Assembly: GCF_025949695.1 (NCBI RefSeq)
Contig: NZ_JAPDFL010000001.1
Location: 3,971,501 to 4,035,500, forward strand
Direction of reading: 5' to 3'
DNA length: 64,000 nt
DNA from: Pararhodobacter zhoushanensis
GTDB taxonomy: Bacteria > Pseudomonadota > Alphaproteobacteria > Rhodobacterales > Rhodobacteraceae
In this document: piece by piece, positions 46,054 to 55,713 of the stretch
Layout of the letters: the number at the start of each line of letters is the position of its first letter
Position numbering within the stretch: position 1 is the stretch's first letter
Notes under the pieces: generated by a model
Seen by the model: the letters and a program-made list of their open reading frames with translations, nothing else
Databases searched by the model: none
What the model was told of the DNA's origin: nothing
Translations under genes and position numbers: made by a program

Positions 46054-46159
46054 GCTGCCTCCGATCCTGCGCTATCCTGACACGCTGTCACGCTCATGGC
46101 GAGGGGGAGGCTCTTGCACATGTTCAGCGTCCGTGGGACGTCATGCGCGGAGGACCACC

Positions 46160-47085
46160 ATGACCGACATATCCAGCCCCAGCAAACCCAGTCTTTTGAA
46201 CTGGCTTGAAGTCGTTGCCCTCGGGATCATCTGGGGTGGCAGTTTCCTGTCGGTGCGCATCGCGCTGGACGGGATGCAGCCGCTGTGGATCGCCACGGGC
46301 CGCATCGCGCTGGCCGCGCTGACCCTTGGGGCGCTGAGCATGGCCATGGGGCTGCGCCTGCCACCGCTGGCCGAGCGCAAGGTCTGGCTGCATGCGCTGG
46401 GTTTTGCGGTGTTTTCCAACGCGCTGCCGTTCACGCTGATCGCCTGGGCACAAACGCATGTGCAGTCCAGCTTTGTCGGCATAACGATGGCGCTGGTGCC
46501 GCTGTTCACGCTGGTGCTGGCGCATGGGTTCCTGCCCGGCGAGCGGCTGACGCTGTCGCGCATGGCGGGCGTGGCCTTGGGTCTGGTCGGCGTGGTCGTG
46601 CTGATCGGCGTCGGCGCGCTGGATATGGGCAGCAACACGCTGGACAAGGTGGCCCGGATCGCCTGCATCGGCGTGACGCTCAGCTATTCGGTCGGGTCGA
46701 TCATCACCCGGCGCAGCCCGCGCGTGGACCCGATCGCGTTTTCCACAGCCGCGCTGATTCTGGCCGGGATGATCATGGTTCCGCTGACGTTCGCGGTTGA
46801 AGGGGTTTGCCCCCGATGCCGCCGCTGCGCTCGACGCTGGCGCTGGTGTATCTCGGGCTGATGCCCACGGCACTGGCGACGCTGATCATGGTGCATGTGA
46901 TCCGCTCGGCGGGGCCGACCTTCCTGACCCAGACCAACTATCAGGTGCCGGTCTGGTCCGTGCTGTTCGGCGTGCTGATCCTGAGCGAACCCCTGCCGCC
47001 GCAGTTTCTGGCGGCCCTGGGGCTGATCCTGACCGGGCTGGCGGTGAGCCGGGTCAGCTGGCGCCGCCGCCGCGCGCCGGTTTAG
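46160..47085 (+). pseudogene. EamA/DMT permease, frameshifted
   Basis: The first ~210 residues (LNWLEVVALGIIWGGSFLSVRIAL through PIAFSTAALILAGMIMVPLTFAVEG) are in one frame. A missing base in the G run at 46802-46805 breaks it. The second half (PPLRSTLALVYLGLMPTALATLIMVHVI to [13 protein letters not shown]) continues in another frame to 47085. Restoring one G gives a normal ~308-residue two-repeat permease. GGAGG precedes the ATG at 46160. A homopolymer consensus error is a strong alternative to a genuine mutation. Convergent with glmM (4-base overlap of ends). Confidence 0.8.
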
Positions 47086-48425
47086 AGCGCGGCTTCGATT
47101 TCAGCGACCAGCCCGGCGACGATGGTATCCAGCAGGCCGGGATCCTCGCACTCGGCCATGACCCGCACCAAGGGCTCGGTGCCCGATTTGCGGATCAGCA
47201 GACGGCCACGGCCAACCAGCTGCGCTTCAGCCTCGGCAATGGCCGCAAGGACCGAGGCGGCCTCCATCGGCACCTGCCCCGCGGCGTAGCGCACGTTCTG
47301 CAGCTTTTGCGGCACCGGGTCGAACTGGCGGGTCAGCGCGCTGGCCGGTTGGCCGGTTTCGGCCATCGCCAGCAGGAATTGCAGCCCGGCGATCAGACCG
47401 TCGCCGGTGGTGGCATAGTCGGTCATCACGATATGCCCCGACTGCTCGCCGCCCAGATTGAGCCCCTGTGCGCGCATCCTCTCGACCACGTAGCGGTCGC
47501 CCACATTGGTGCGTTCCAGATGCAAGCCCCGCCCTTGCAGGAAGCGCTCAAGCCCGAGGTTCGACATCACCGTCGCCACCAGAGTGCCCGCGTTGAGCCG
47601 CCCGTCGGCCCCCCAGCGCGCGGCCAGCAGCGCCATGAGCTGATCGCCATCGGCCACCTGACCGTGTTCGTCGATCAGAATGACCCGGTCGGCATCGCCA
47701 TCCAGACAAATGCCCAGATCCGCGCCATGCGCGACCACGGTTTCCGCAGCGGTCTTGGGCGCGGTCGAGCCGACGCCCTGATTGATGTTGGTGCCATTGG
47801 GCGTGACGCCCAGCGGGATCACCTCGGCCCCCAGTTCCCACAGCACCTCGGGCGCAGCCTTGTAGGCCGCGCCATTGGCGCAATCGATCACCACCTTGAG
47901 CCCGCCCAGCCGCGCGCCGCGGGGCAGCGTGGTCTTGGCGTATTCGACATAGCGGCCCAGACCATCGTCAATGCGGCGGGCCCGGCCGATTTCCAGCGGC
48001 GCGGCGAGTTGCGCCTCGGCGGCAAGGATGGCTTCGATTTCGGCTTCCGCCTCGTCCGACAGTTTGAACCCGTCGGGGCCAAAGAACTTGATGCCGTTAT
48101 CGGTGGCCGGGTTGTGGCTGGCCGAGATCATGATCCCCAGATCCGCCCGCATCGAGCGGGTCAGGAACCCCACCGCCGGCGTCGGCACCGGCCCCAGCAG
48201 CAGTACATTCATGCCCGTCGAGGTCAGCCCGGCGGTCAGCGCGTTCTCGAGCATGTAGCACGACAGGCGCGTGTCCTTGCCGATCACCACGCGGTGGCCG
48301 TTCTTGCCGTCCTGACGGAAATAGCGACCGGCGGCGGCCCCCAGTTTCAGCGCCAGCTCGGCGGTCATCGGCCATGAATTGGCCTGTCCGCGCACGCCAT
48401 CGGTGCCAAAAAGTTTCCGGCTCAT
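47082..48425 (-). CDS. glmM: Phosphoglucosamine mutase
   Basis: Interconverts glucosamine-6-P and glucosamine-1-P for UDP-GlcNAc synthesis. 447 residues. N-terminal [13 protein letters not shown], phosphoserine loop [18 protein letters not shown] (Ser103), metal loop [13 protein letters not shown], sugar loop [10 protein letters not shown] and phosphate loop [14 protein letters not shown] are all intact. ATGA overlap with folP, as in the folP-glmM pair of many bacteria. Confidence 0.96.
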   Translation of the reverse strand: MSRKLFGTDGVRGQANSWPMTAELALKLGAAAGRYFRQDGKNGHRVVIGKDTRLSCYMLENALTAGLTSTGMNVLLLGPVPTPAVGFLTRSMRADLGIMISASHNPATDNGIKFFGPDGFKLSDEAEAEIEAILAAEAQLAAPLEIGRARRIDDGLGRYVEYAKTTLPRGARLGGLKVVIDCANGAAYKAAPEVLWELGAEVIPLGVTPNGTNINQGVGSTAPKTAAETVVAHGADLGICLDGDADRVILIDEHGQVADGDQLMALLAARWGADGRLNAGTLVATVMSNLGLERFLQGRGLHLERTNVGDRYVVERMRAQGLNLGGEQSGHIVMTDYATTGDGLIAGLQFLLAMAETGQPASALTRQFDPVPQKLQNVRYAAGQVPMEAASVLAAIAEAEAQLVGRGRLLIRKSGTEPLVRVMAECEDPGLLDTIVAGLVAEIEAAL

Positions 48426-49411
48426 TTCCCGTCCTCTTCCGTCGTCAGCGCGCGCCAGAGCGCCAGCGCCTGTACCGTCTCCGCGACATCATGCACACGG
48501 ATGATCTGTGCCCCCTGCGCGGCCGCAGACAATGCCACAGCCAGCGAGCCGGGCATCCGCGCCGAGGCCTTCTGAACGCCAGAAATGGCACCAATGAAGC
48601 CCTTGCGCGACGCTCCCAGCAGGATCGGCGCGCCCAGAGAGTGCAGCAGGGCGAGGCCCTGCAATAGAGTCAAATTATGCTGCACTGTCTTGCCAAAACC
48701 GATGCCGGGGTCGGTGATGATACGCTCGGGATGGATGCCTTTGGACACCGCGTAATCCATGCGGCGGGCCAGATAGTCGTAAACCTCAAGCAGCACATCG
48801 CCATAGCGCGGATCGCTCTGCATGGTCTGCGGCGTGCCCTGCGCGTGCATCAGACAGATCGGCGCGCCAGCCTCGGCGGTGACACGGGCCAGATCGGGAT
48901 CCCAGCCCAGTGCCGACACGTCATTGACGATGTCCGCCCCGGCGTGCAGCGCGGCTTCGGCCACGGCGGCCTTGCGTGTATCGATCGAGATGGGCGTTGT
49001 GATACCGGCGGCGCGGATGGCGGCGATCACCGGGGCGGTGCGGGCGATCTCATCGACCAGCGGCACCACCGAAGCGCCGGGGCGCGTACTTTCGCCGCCG
49101 ATGTCCAGAATATCGGCCCCGGCATCCACCAGTGCCCGCGTCCGCGCCAGCGCGCTGTGCAGCGTGTCCGCCGTGCCGCCGTCGCTGAAACTGTCGGGCG
49201 TCACATTGACGATCCCCATGACCAGAGGGCGGTCGCTGGGCAATGAGGGCAGAATAACCCGCGGCGCCATGATCCGGGCGCGGCAGACAGGGTTTTGAGC
49301 GGCACTTTCGTCGCGCCACCACACATGGGCACTCCCGGCGAGCGGCAGCGCATTCTTGGGACGCGGGATATCGGTACGCGGGCTTACTCGGAACGGGATG
49401 AAGGCTGTCAT
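48422..49411 (-). CDS. folP: Dihydropteroate synthase
   Basis: Condenses p-aminobenzoate with dihydropterin pyrophosphate; target of sulfonamides. The start at 49411 gives 329 residues. The N-terminal ~55 ([20 protein letters not shown]...) is a rhodobacterial extension, then the TIM barrel: [81 protein letters not shown]. All substrate motifs are present. Confidence 0.94.
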   Translation of the reverse strand: MTAFIPFRVSPRTDIPRPKNALPLAGSAHVWWRDESAAQNPVCRARIMAPRVILPSLPSDRPLVMGIVNVTPDSFSDGGTADTLHSALARTRALVDAGADILDIGGESTRPGASVVPLVDEIARTAPVIAAIRAAGITTPISIDTRKAAVAEAALHAGADIVNDVSALGWDPDLARVTAEAGAPICLMHAQGTPQTMQSDPRYGDVLLEVYDYLARRMDYAVSKGIHPERIITDPGIGFGKTVQHNLTLLQGLALLHSLGAPILLGASRKGFIGAISGVQKASARMPGSLAVALSAAAQGAQIIRVHDVAETVQALALWRALTTEEDGK

Positions 49412-49459
49412 GACACTTGGTGAATCAGATCGCGGTCCGCTTGGCAAGAATCCCGCATG

Positions 49460-50371
49460 TCAGGCGGGAAATGTTTCAACCGGCACGCGACTTCCGGCCG
49501 ACAGCTTGACGCCCCACGGCAAGAGCAGCGCCTGCGCCGCCAGCGACTCGGCCAGCCATTGCGCCAGTGCGGGGCCGTTGTGGGCGTGGTTCAGCGGGCC
49601 GTCGGGCGCATCGAGCACCAGCTTGGACGGTGCCCAGACGATGGTGTTGCCCTGCCGGATCGCCCAGTCAATCTCGGTCCGGCTTTCGACCACCAGACAG
49701 CGGCGGTCGCGCGCGGCCAGCGCCCAGGCGTTCTGCTCGACCGCCAGCAGGTTGATACGGCGCTGCACGGCGGTCACGCCGACCTGCGGCACCGTGGCTT
49801 CAGGCAAGCCGACGCAGATCACCACCGGCGCGCCACGTTTCTCCAGCCGGTCCAGCCGGTCGCTGAAATCGGCGGCGGCGATGGCGGCATTGTCGAAATA
49901 GACCACGATGGGGTGAAGATCCGCGCCCTCGATCTGGCTGGCAACGGGTTGCGCGGCGCGGGTGCGCACGATCTCGACCCCCAGCTTGAACGGCCCGCGA
50001 TCCAGCTTTTCCACCCGCACAAAGGCCCGCATCGCCTGCGGCGATGCCAGCACGCGCTCGGCCACATGCTCGGCCAGCGTTTCGAGCAGGTTCAGGCGGC
50101 CCAGCGCCAGTTCATCGGTGATCGACTCGGTGATGCGGTCATAGGACAGGATGCGGTCCACATCGTCATCGACCGGGCCCGTCTGCGGCCGGACCTCGAC
50201 CACGACATTGAACATCAGCCGCTGGGTATGGCCGCGCTCGGTCTGGAAGGCGCCGATCTCGGCCTCGACCAGAAAATCGCGCACCGAGATGCGGTCGCGC
50301 GGATCAGCCGACGCGGTCGCCTCGGCGCGCTCTTCGGGATGGGCAAAGGCCAGATGGATGTCGGTGCTCAT
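49460..50371 (-). CDS. folB: Dihydroneopterin aldolase with long C-terminal extension
   Basis: 303 residues, versus ~120 for a standard FolB. Residues ~25-135 are the aldolase domain (ISVRDFLVEAEIGAFQTERGHTQRLMFNVVVEV, ILSYDRITESITDEL, LNLLETLAEHVAERVL with the catalytic-site Glu, and VRVEKLDRGPFKLGVEI). Residues ~150-303 form an extra region of unknown function (PIVVYFDNAAIAAADFSDR, INLLAVEQNAWALAARDRR, LAQWLAESLAAQALLLPWG). The start at 50371 is chosen for the first conserved sequence. It leads folB-folP-glmM. Confidence 0.85.
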   Translation of the reverse strand: MSTDIHLAFAHPEERAEATASADPRDRISVRDFLVEAEIGAFQTERGHTQRLMFNVVVEVRPQTGPVDDDVDRILSYDRITESITDELALGRLNLLETLAEHVAERVLASPQAMRAFVRVEKLDRGPFKLGVEIVRTRAAQPVASQIEGADLHPIVVYFDNAAIAAADFSDRLDRLEKRGAPVVICVGLPEATVPQVGVTAVQRRINLLAVEQNAWALAARDRRCLVVESRTEIDWAIRQGNTIVWAPSKLVLDAPDGPLNHAHNGPALAQWLAESLAAQALLLPWGVKLSAGSRVPVETFPA

Positions 50372-50453
50372 GGCGAGCCTCCGGTCAAGGGAACCTGTCA
50401 GGGACTTACTCTGCGCAGGCCGCGATGCCCAGTCTGAACCCGGCAAGAAAAAG

Positions 50454-50473
50454 GCCCGAGGCGACCCCCGGGC
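50454..50473 (-). terminator. Intrinsic terminator after the SleB-type hydrolase gene
   Basis: Stem GCCCGAGG/CCCCGGGC (50454-50461 with 50466-50473, one G-U) followed on the minus strand by CTTTTTCTT. Confidence 0.65.
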
Positions 50474-50506
50474 GTTTCCGATCGGCACACGGCGCGCGCA
50501 TAGCGG

Positions 50507-51163
50507 TCAGTTGCTGGTCAACTGTACCGGCTCGCGGTAAAACAGATGCGATCCGTATTGCGCGGTGCGGTGAAAGCTCAGCGCCCAGCGGGGCCGCACC
50601 CCGTTGGTGTGGAAATGCGTGGCCCCGTCGGTCAGTTCACGCGGCGCACCGCCGAGCATGACCTGCGCGATGGCATTGGCCAGTCGGCGCGCACCCGGTT
50701 CGGTCATGGCGCGCGAGCGGCCATTGCAGGCATAGGAAAACTGGCAAGCATTGAGGCGGCTGGCGTTCTGATGAACCACGCCACAGACGCTGCCGGGGTA
50801 GTTCGGCAGATCGACGCGGTTCAGGATCACCTCGGCCACGGCGAACTGGCCATACACGTCTTCGCCGCGCGCTTCGTGGTAGATCGCTTCGGCCAGACAT
50901 TGCACCGTCTCGTCGCTCGATTGCGGCATGGTCACCAGATAGCTGGCGTCATAGCGCAGGATCGCCGTCGGATCGTCCAGCGGCGTCGTCGCCCGGCTGA
51001 CCAGCGACGAGGTCATGCCGCGCATCGCCTCGCGCTCGGCGCTGAAGGCCAGCGCCAGTGACTGTTCCAGCGGCAAATCAGCCGCCGCGCTTTGCGCAGA
51101 CAAAGCGACAGCAAGGGCGACCCCGAGGGGTGCCAATTGGTTCACGAGTCCCATACCGTCCAT
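50507..51163 (-). CDS. SleB-type cell wall hydrolase, secreted
   Basis: 218 residues. N-terminal signal peptide (LVNQLAPLGVALAVALSAQSAAA). The Hydrolase_2/SleB domain is at about 85-210: VQCLAEAIYHEARGEDVYGQFAVAEVILNRV with the catalytic Glu, YPGSVCGVVHQ, ACQFSYACNGR, and GATHFHTNGVRPRWA. It is a probable lytic transglycosylase acting on peptidoglycan in the periplasm. The first ATG (51163) or the third codon's ATG (51154) could start it. Confidence 0.87.
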   Translation of the reverse strand: MDGMGLVNQLAPLGVALAVALSAQSAAADLPLEQSLALAFSAEREAMRGMTSSLVSRATTPLDDPTAILRYDASYLVTMPQSSDETVQCLAEAIYHEARGEDVYGQFAVAEVILNRVDLPNYPGSVCGVVHQNASRLNACQFSYACNGRSRAMTEPGARRLANAIAQVMLGGAPRELTDGATHFHTNGVRPRWALSFHRTAQYGSHLFYREPVQLTSN

Positions 51164-51457
51164 CCTGTGTCAGCCAGAGGCAGCTCGAAGGCTTTGCCAA
51201 GGGCGTCCGGTGTGCCGCCCGGAAAGGGCGGCCTCTTTTGGTTGTTTTGGGGAGTATCGTGGCCCGGATTCCCCCCCGGCCACAGTATCACCGTCACATC
51301 GGATAGCGCAAAACGCGTCACAAGTCCAGAAATCGAAACAGTTTTCCCGGATCAGTACCCAAGCCGATTGCCGCAGCGCCGCGACTCGGGCGCAGCGTGC
51401 GGGGTCATCGGTCCGTCACAGGTTAAATTATCGCTAAGATTCAAGCGCAGACGTCAG

Positions 51458-54025
51458 TCATCGAAGGTCTGGCATTTGATCCGACGCTTCGTCGCCCTTG
51501 ATCGTCAGCTGCGCTGCGGCGAGCCGTGCGACGGGCACCCGGAACGGCGAGCAGGACACATAGTCAAAGCCCGCATCACGGCAGAAGGCTATCGATTCGG
51601 GGCTGCCGCCATGCTCGCCGCAGATGGACAATGTCAGACTTTTGCGGGACCGGCGGCCACGCTCGGCGGCGATCAGCAAAAGCTCTCCGACACCGTCGGT
51701 GTCGAGCACATGGAACGGGTCTTCGGGGAAGACCCCGGCCTGCACATAATAGGACATGAAACGCCCGGCATCGTCGCGCGACAGGCCATAGGTCATCTGC
51801 GTCAGGTCGTTCGTGCCAAAGGACATGAACTCGGCGTGCTGGGCGATCTCGCCGGCGCGCAGCGCGGCGCGCGGGGTTTCGACCATGACGCCCAGCCGGT
51901 ACTCGAACCCGTTGCCGCGCTCGACCCGGACGGCAGCGGCCACGGCGTCAATGCGGGCCTTGACCAGCTCGACCTCGCGCATGGCCGAAACGAGCGGGAT
52001 CATGATCTCGGGCACGACTTTGCCGCCCCGCCGCCCGATGGCGATCGTCGCCTCGAAGATCGCGCGGGCCTGCATCTCGTAGATCTCGGGCAGGGTCACG
52101 CCCAGCCGGACGCCGCGCAGACCCAGCATCGGGTTGAACTCGGCCAGTTCCTCGGACCGGCGCACCACTTCGCTGAGCGGCTTGTCCAGCGCATCGGCCA
52201 GTTGTTTCATCCCCTCGCGGGTATGGGGCAGGAATTCATGCAGCGGCGGATCGAACAGGCGGATGCAGACCGGCAGCCCCTCCATGATCGAGAACAGCTC
52301 GATGAAATCCGAACGCTGCATCGGCAACAGCCGCGCCAACGCCGCCGCCCGGTCGGGGCCGGTGTCAGCAAAGATCATCTCGCGCATGACCGTCAGGCGA
52401 TCATCCTCGAAGAACATATGCTCGGTGCGGCACAGACCGATCCCCTCGGCCTTGAAACCACGGGCGATGCGGGCGTCGGCGGGGGTGTCGGCATTGGCGC
52501 GCACGCCGATGTCGCGCAGCGCGTCCGCCCAGTCGAGCAGCGTGGTGAACCATTGGTCCAGCGCCGGTTCCAGCATATCGGCCTCGCCCGGCAGGATTTC
52601 CCCGGCGGTGCCGTCGATGGTGATCAGATCGCCCTCGGACAAAATGCGGCGGCCCGTGTGCAACTGACGGTTCTTCAGATCAATGCGCAGCCCCGTTGCG
52701 CCCACGATGCAAGGCACGCCCAGCCCCCGCCCGATCACGGCGGCATGGCTGGTCATCCCGCCACGTTCGGTCAGAACACCGGCGGCGGCGTGCATGCCGC
52801 GGATATCCTCGGGCGAGGTTTCGCGGCGCACCAGAATGCAGGGTTCCCCGCGTGAGGCACTGGCCTGCGCGGCGGTCGAGGTGAAGACCAGCCGCCCGGT
52901 GGCGGCCCCCGGACTGGCGGCAATACCGCGCGCCAGCACGTCGCGCGGACCGCGCGGATCGACCTGACGGTGCAACAGCTCGGACAGCGCGCGCGGCGTG
53001 ACCCGCATCAGCGCTTCCTTGCGGGTGATGATGCCATCCTCGGCCAGCGAGACGGCGACACGCACGGCGGCGCGGCTGTTGCGCTGCACCTTGACGGCAT
53101 CCAGCACCGAGACCTCACCGTTCACCACCGTGAACTCGATCTGCATCTCTTCGCGCAGCTTCTCGCGGCAATCGGCCCCGTGGCGCACCAGACTCTGGAA
53201 CGCCGCCGGGTGCAGCTCTTCCAGCGAAGCGCCGCGCGGATCGCAGGTCAGGTACATCGCTTGCGGGTTGTTCGAGACCGCCTCGCGCCCCTGCCCCCGC
53301 TCGGCATAGCGCCCGGTGATCTGCGGCGCGCCCGTCACCGGCTCGATGAACTGGATGACCCCGGCGCCGGTTTCGGGCGCACCGTAGCCCCCGGCCATGG
53401 CCTGCACCACCAGCCCCAGCCCGGCCTCGGCCGACGCGCCCTTGGCCTGACGCAGCAAGCGGGCGGATGTCCCTTCCCACGCGCGGGCCATCGAGCGCAG
53501 AACCTCGGCCAACTGCTTCTTCGGATCTTGCGGAAACGGCTCTTCCATTTCCTTCTCATAATCGTCCAGTGCGGCCTCCAGCGCCCGCGGGCTGGGCTCA
53601 CTGACGGCGAACATGTCGGGGTCCAGCCGCGCCACGTGCTGCGCGTAGGCCTGTACAAAGCTCAGATAGAGCGCCGTGGCGACTTTCTCGCCGTGGGTTT
53701 CGGTGATGTCGGCATAGCGCGCGTTGTTCATGCCGATGTTGAGCACGGCACCGGGGCCGCCCCAGTCGGTATTCTCGGCCGACGGGCGCACCGACAACAG
53801 CTGACCCGCGTCAAACCGGCCGACCAACCCGCTGAGATCCGGCATCGACCCGGCGGCAATGGCGCGCACGGCCTCGAACGACAATGCGACCGTTTTGGGC
53901 ACCGGCATGTCCAGCCGGACCAGCCGCTGCAGGCATTTGGCCCGCCAGCCATGGGTGCGCAGCGCAATCGGCGCCGCTCCGGTAATTTCCGAATAATCCA
54001 GCAAGTTGAGGTTCCGGTTCGCCAT
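51458..54025 (-). CDS. ppdK: Pyruvate phosphate dikinase-like protein with divergent nucleotide-binding domain
   Basis: 855 residues. The C-terminal two thirds is typical PPDK: phosphohistidine loop LTERGGMTSHAAVIGRGLG (about residue 430), EGIGLCRTEHMFF, EFNPMLGLRGVRLGVTLPEIYEMQARAI, MVETPRAALRAGEIAQHAEFMSFGTNDLTQMTYGLSRDD, and the catalytic Cys in SICGEHGG. The N-terminal domain departs from the family: no GGKGANLAEM loop, SVRPSAENTDW in place of SVRSGA, and altered GTGV and GEFL blocks, although PFPQDPKKQL remains. Either it uses a modified phosphoryl donor site or it has lost full dikinase activity. Start at 54025. Confidence 0.8.
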   Translation of the reverse strand: MANRNLNLLDYSEITGAAPIALRTHGWRAKCLQRLVRLDMPVPKTVALSFEAVRAIAAGSMPDLSGLVGRFDAGQLLSVRPSAENTDWGGPGAVLNIGMNNARYADITETHGEKVATALYLSFVQAYAQHVARLDPDMFAVSEPSPRALEAALDDYEKEMEEPFPQDPKKQLAEVLRSMARAWEGTSARLLRQAKGASAEAGLGLVVQAMAGGYGAPETGAGVIQFIEPVTGAPQITGRYAERGQGREAVSNNPQAMYLTCDPRGASLEELHPAAFQSLVRHGADCREKLREEMQIEFTVVNGEVSVLDAVKVQRNSRAAVRVAVSLAEDGIITRKEALMRVTPRALSELLHRQVDPRGPRDVLARGIAASPGAATGRLVFTSTAAQASASRGEPCILVRRETSPEDIRGMHAAAGVLTERGGMTSHAAVIGRGLGVPCIVGATGLRIDLKNRQLHTGRRILSEGDLITIDGTAGEILPGEADMLEPALDQWFTTLLDWADALRDIGVRANADTPADARIARGFKAEGIGLCRTEHMFFEDDRLTVMREMIFADTGPDRAAALARLLPMQRSDFIELFSIMEGLPVCIRLFDPPLHEFLPHTREGMKQLADALDKPLSEVVRRSEELAEFNPMLGLRGVRLGVTLPEIYEMQARAIFEATIAIGRRGGKVVPEIMIPLVSAMREVELVKARIDAVAAAVRVERGNGFEYRLGVMVETPRAALRAGEIAQHAEFMSFGTNDLTQMTYGLSRDDAGRFMSYYVQAGVFPEDPFHVLDTDGVGELLLIAAERGRRSRKSLTLSICGEHGGSPESIAFCRDAGFDYVSCSPFRVPVARLAAAQLTIKGDEASDQMPDLR

Positions 54026-54155
54026 CAGCGTCCCTCCATTTGCCGGGCAGAATAGGCTTATCCCGCTACCGTGCAAGCGCAGAAAACCGCGTTTGGGCTA
54101 CCGGTTTGCGCAGGCAAGCAGCAGGCGGTTCCCCGCCGTGCGAAAAATTTGTGCC

Positions 54156-54181
54156 GGAACCGATCTGAGGGGGGCGCTGTT
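54156..54181 (+). promoter_or_regulatory. Candidate EcfG-type promoter of the SH3 protein gene
   Basis: GGAAC (54156-54160), 17-base spacer, TGTT (54178-54181), about 57 bases upstream of the gene. The -10 element deviates from CGTT by one base. Confidence 0.4.
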
Positions 54182-54237
54182 TTCACCCCGTGACCGCAGG
54201 CAGCGACTGCCCGAGCGGAGAATGAATGGAGAGACCT

Positions 54238-54894
54238 ATGATCAAGAAACCCTATACCATCGCCGCTGCGTCGATTCTGGCCCTTGCTGCCTCGGGCGGT
54301 ATGGCCGCAGCGCTGACGGCGTCGGCGACTTCGGATCTGAACCTGCGCGCCGGGCCGGGGCCGCAGTATAACATTCTCGACGTGATCCAGAGCGACGAGA
54401 GCGTCATGGTTTCCGGCTGCCTGTCCACCCAGGACTGGTGTGAGGTCAACAATGGCGACGCACAGGGCTGGGCCTATGCCCCTTACCTGATGTTCGATGA
54501 CGAAGGCACGGCCAAACCCCTGCCCGAGATGACCGCGCAGACTGTCACCGTGATCGAAGACACCGGTGAGCGCGACGAGGCCACGGCGGTGATGGCCGGT
54601 GCGGGCGCGCTTGCCGGGGCGCTGATCGCGGGTCCGGTGGGTGCCGTTGTGGGCGGCATGGTGTCGGGCATCGCGGCCAACGCGACCGTTGACCCCGAGG
54701 TCACCTATTACATCACCGAGAACCCGGTGGAGCCCGTGTTCCTGACCGGTGAGCCGGTGGTTGGCGCGGCGGTTCCGGCTGACGTCATGGTGTATGACGT
54801 GCCGCAGGCCTCTGAACTGGCCTATCTGAACGTCAACGGCGATCTGGTCGTTGTGGAACGCGAAAGCCGCCGCATCGTGCAGGTGGTGCGCTAA
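54238..54894 (+). CDS. Exported SH3b and DUF1236-like envelope protein
   Basis: 218 residues. Signal peptide MIKKPYTIAAASILALAASGGMAAAL. A bacterial SH3 domain (about 30-85: TSDLNLRAGPGPQYNILDVI, DWCEVNNGDAQGWAYAPYL) is followed by a Gly/Ala-rich helical hairpin (AGALAGALIAGPVGAVVGGMVSGIA, glycine-zipper-like) and a C-terminal DUF1236-like region (TYYITENPVEPVFLTGEPVVGA, VYDVPQASELAYLNVNG). Start ATG 54238 with GGAGAG before it. Likely envelope maintenance or stress related; the exact role is unknown. Confidence 0.78.
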   Translation: MIKKPYTIAAASILALAASGGMAAALTASATSDLNLRAGPGPQYNILDVIQSDESVMVSGCLSTQDWCEVNNGDAQGWAYAPYLMFDDEGTAKPLPEMTAQTVTVIEDTGERDEATAVMAGAGALAGALIAGPVGAVVGGMVSGIAANATVDPEVTYYITENPVEPVFLTGEPVVGAAVPADVMVYDVPQASELAYLNVNGDLVVVERESRRIVQVVR

Positions 54895-55043
54895 CAGCTC
54901 CCCCCGGCCGGGTCTTCGGACCTGACCAGCGGCGCGGCCCACCTCAGGTGAGCCGCGCCTTCTCTTTGCGCGAAATCCCGCTTATAACGTTGATTTTACG
55001 CGAAAATTATCCTTCGATTCGCGAAAGAAAACTGCCCCGATCA

Positions 55044-55068
55044 GGAACCATCCCCCCACCCCTGCGTT
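55044..55068 (+). promoter_or_regulatory. EcfG-type promoter of the PRC-barrel gene
   Basis: GGAAC (55044-55048), 16-base spacer, CGTT (55065-55068), 47 bases before the ATG. An exact match to the alphaproteobacterial general stress consensus, with ecfG present in the window. Confidence 0.75.
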
Positions 55069-55115
55069 GTATACCCAGAAGACGCAGCAACGCGTCGACA
55101 TGATGGAGAGAGATT

Positions 55116-55628
55116 ATGCGTACCAACAAAGCTCTGCTTATCACCATGATGCTTGGCCTGACCGCCGGTTCGACCGCCGCTTACGCCCAGACCATGGACG
55201 CCGACACCAACACCGACGTGACCATCCAGCCCGAAGCCCCGGCAGCGACGCTCCCGGCGGATCAGGCGACCGACGATGCGACCTCGCCGCTGCTGATGAC
55301 CGACGATAACGCGACCGCCACCACGCCGATGGACGCGGCCCCGTCGATCACCACGCTGGCGACGGCTGAAGAGCTGGTCGGCGTCCGCGTGTTTGACCAG
55401 AACGAAGAACTGGTCGGCGAAATCAGCGCGGTCCTGCCTGCGTCGCAGACCGAAGGTGAAGAGCGTCTGGTGATCGACGTGGGTGGTTTCCTGGGCATCG
55501 GTGAAAAGCCGATTGCGATTGACGCCACCTCGGCCACCGCGTCGATGGATGACAATGGCGATCTGGACTTCGTGACCGTGAGCTACACGCAGGAAGAACT
55601 GGAAGCCATGCCGGAAGTCGAGATGTAA
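55116..55628 (+). CDS. Exported PRC-barrel domain protein
   Basis: 170 residues. Signal peptide MRTNKALLITMMLGLTAGSTAAYAQ, then an acidic Asp/Thr/Ala-rich linker (about 26-80) and a PRC-barrel domain (LVGVRVFDQNEELVGEISAVLP, ERLVIDVGGFLGIGEKPIAID, LDFVTVSYTQEELEAMPEVEM). PRC barrels act as small beta-barrel modules in many contexts. The promoter suggests it belongs to the general stress regulon; a periplasmic protective role is an inference. Confidence 0.85.
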   Translation: MRTNKALLITMMLGLTAGSTAAYAQTMDADTNTDVTIQPEAPAATLPADQATDDATSPLLMTDDNATATTPMDAAPSITTLATAEELVGVRVFDQNEELVGEISAVLPASQTEGEERLVIDVGGFLGIGEKPIAIDATSATASMDDNGDLDFVTVSYTQEELEAMPEVEM

Positions 55629-55645
55629 TCCGGTAACTATGCTAC

Positions 55646-55678
55646 AGAAAGCGGGGCCCTTCTTGGGCCCCGCTTTCT
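55646..55678 (+). terminator. Terminator after the PRC-barrel gene
   Basis: Perfect 14-bp stem (55646-55659 with 55665-55678), loop TTCTT, with the stem's end AGCGGGG...CCCCGCTTTCT giving a partial T-run. Confidence 0.85.
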
Positions 55679-55713
55679 CATAAGCGCCCCTCCTCTCACC
55701 GCACAGGTTCCCC

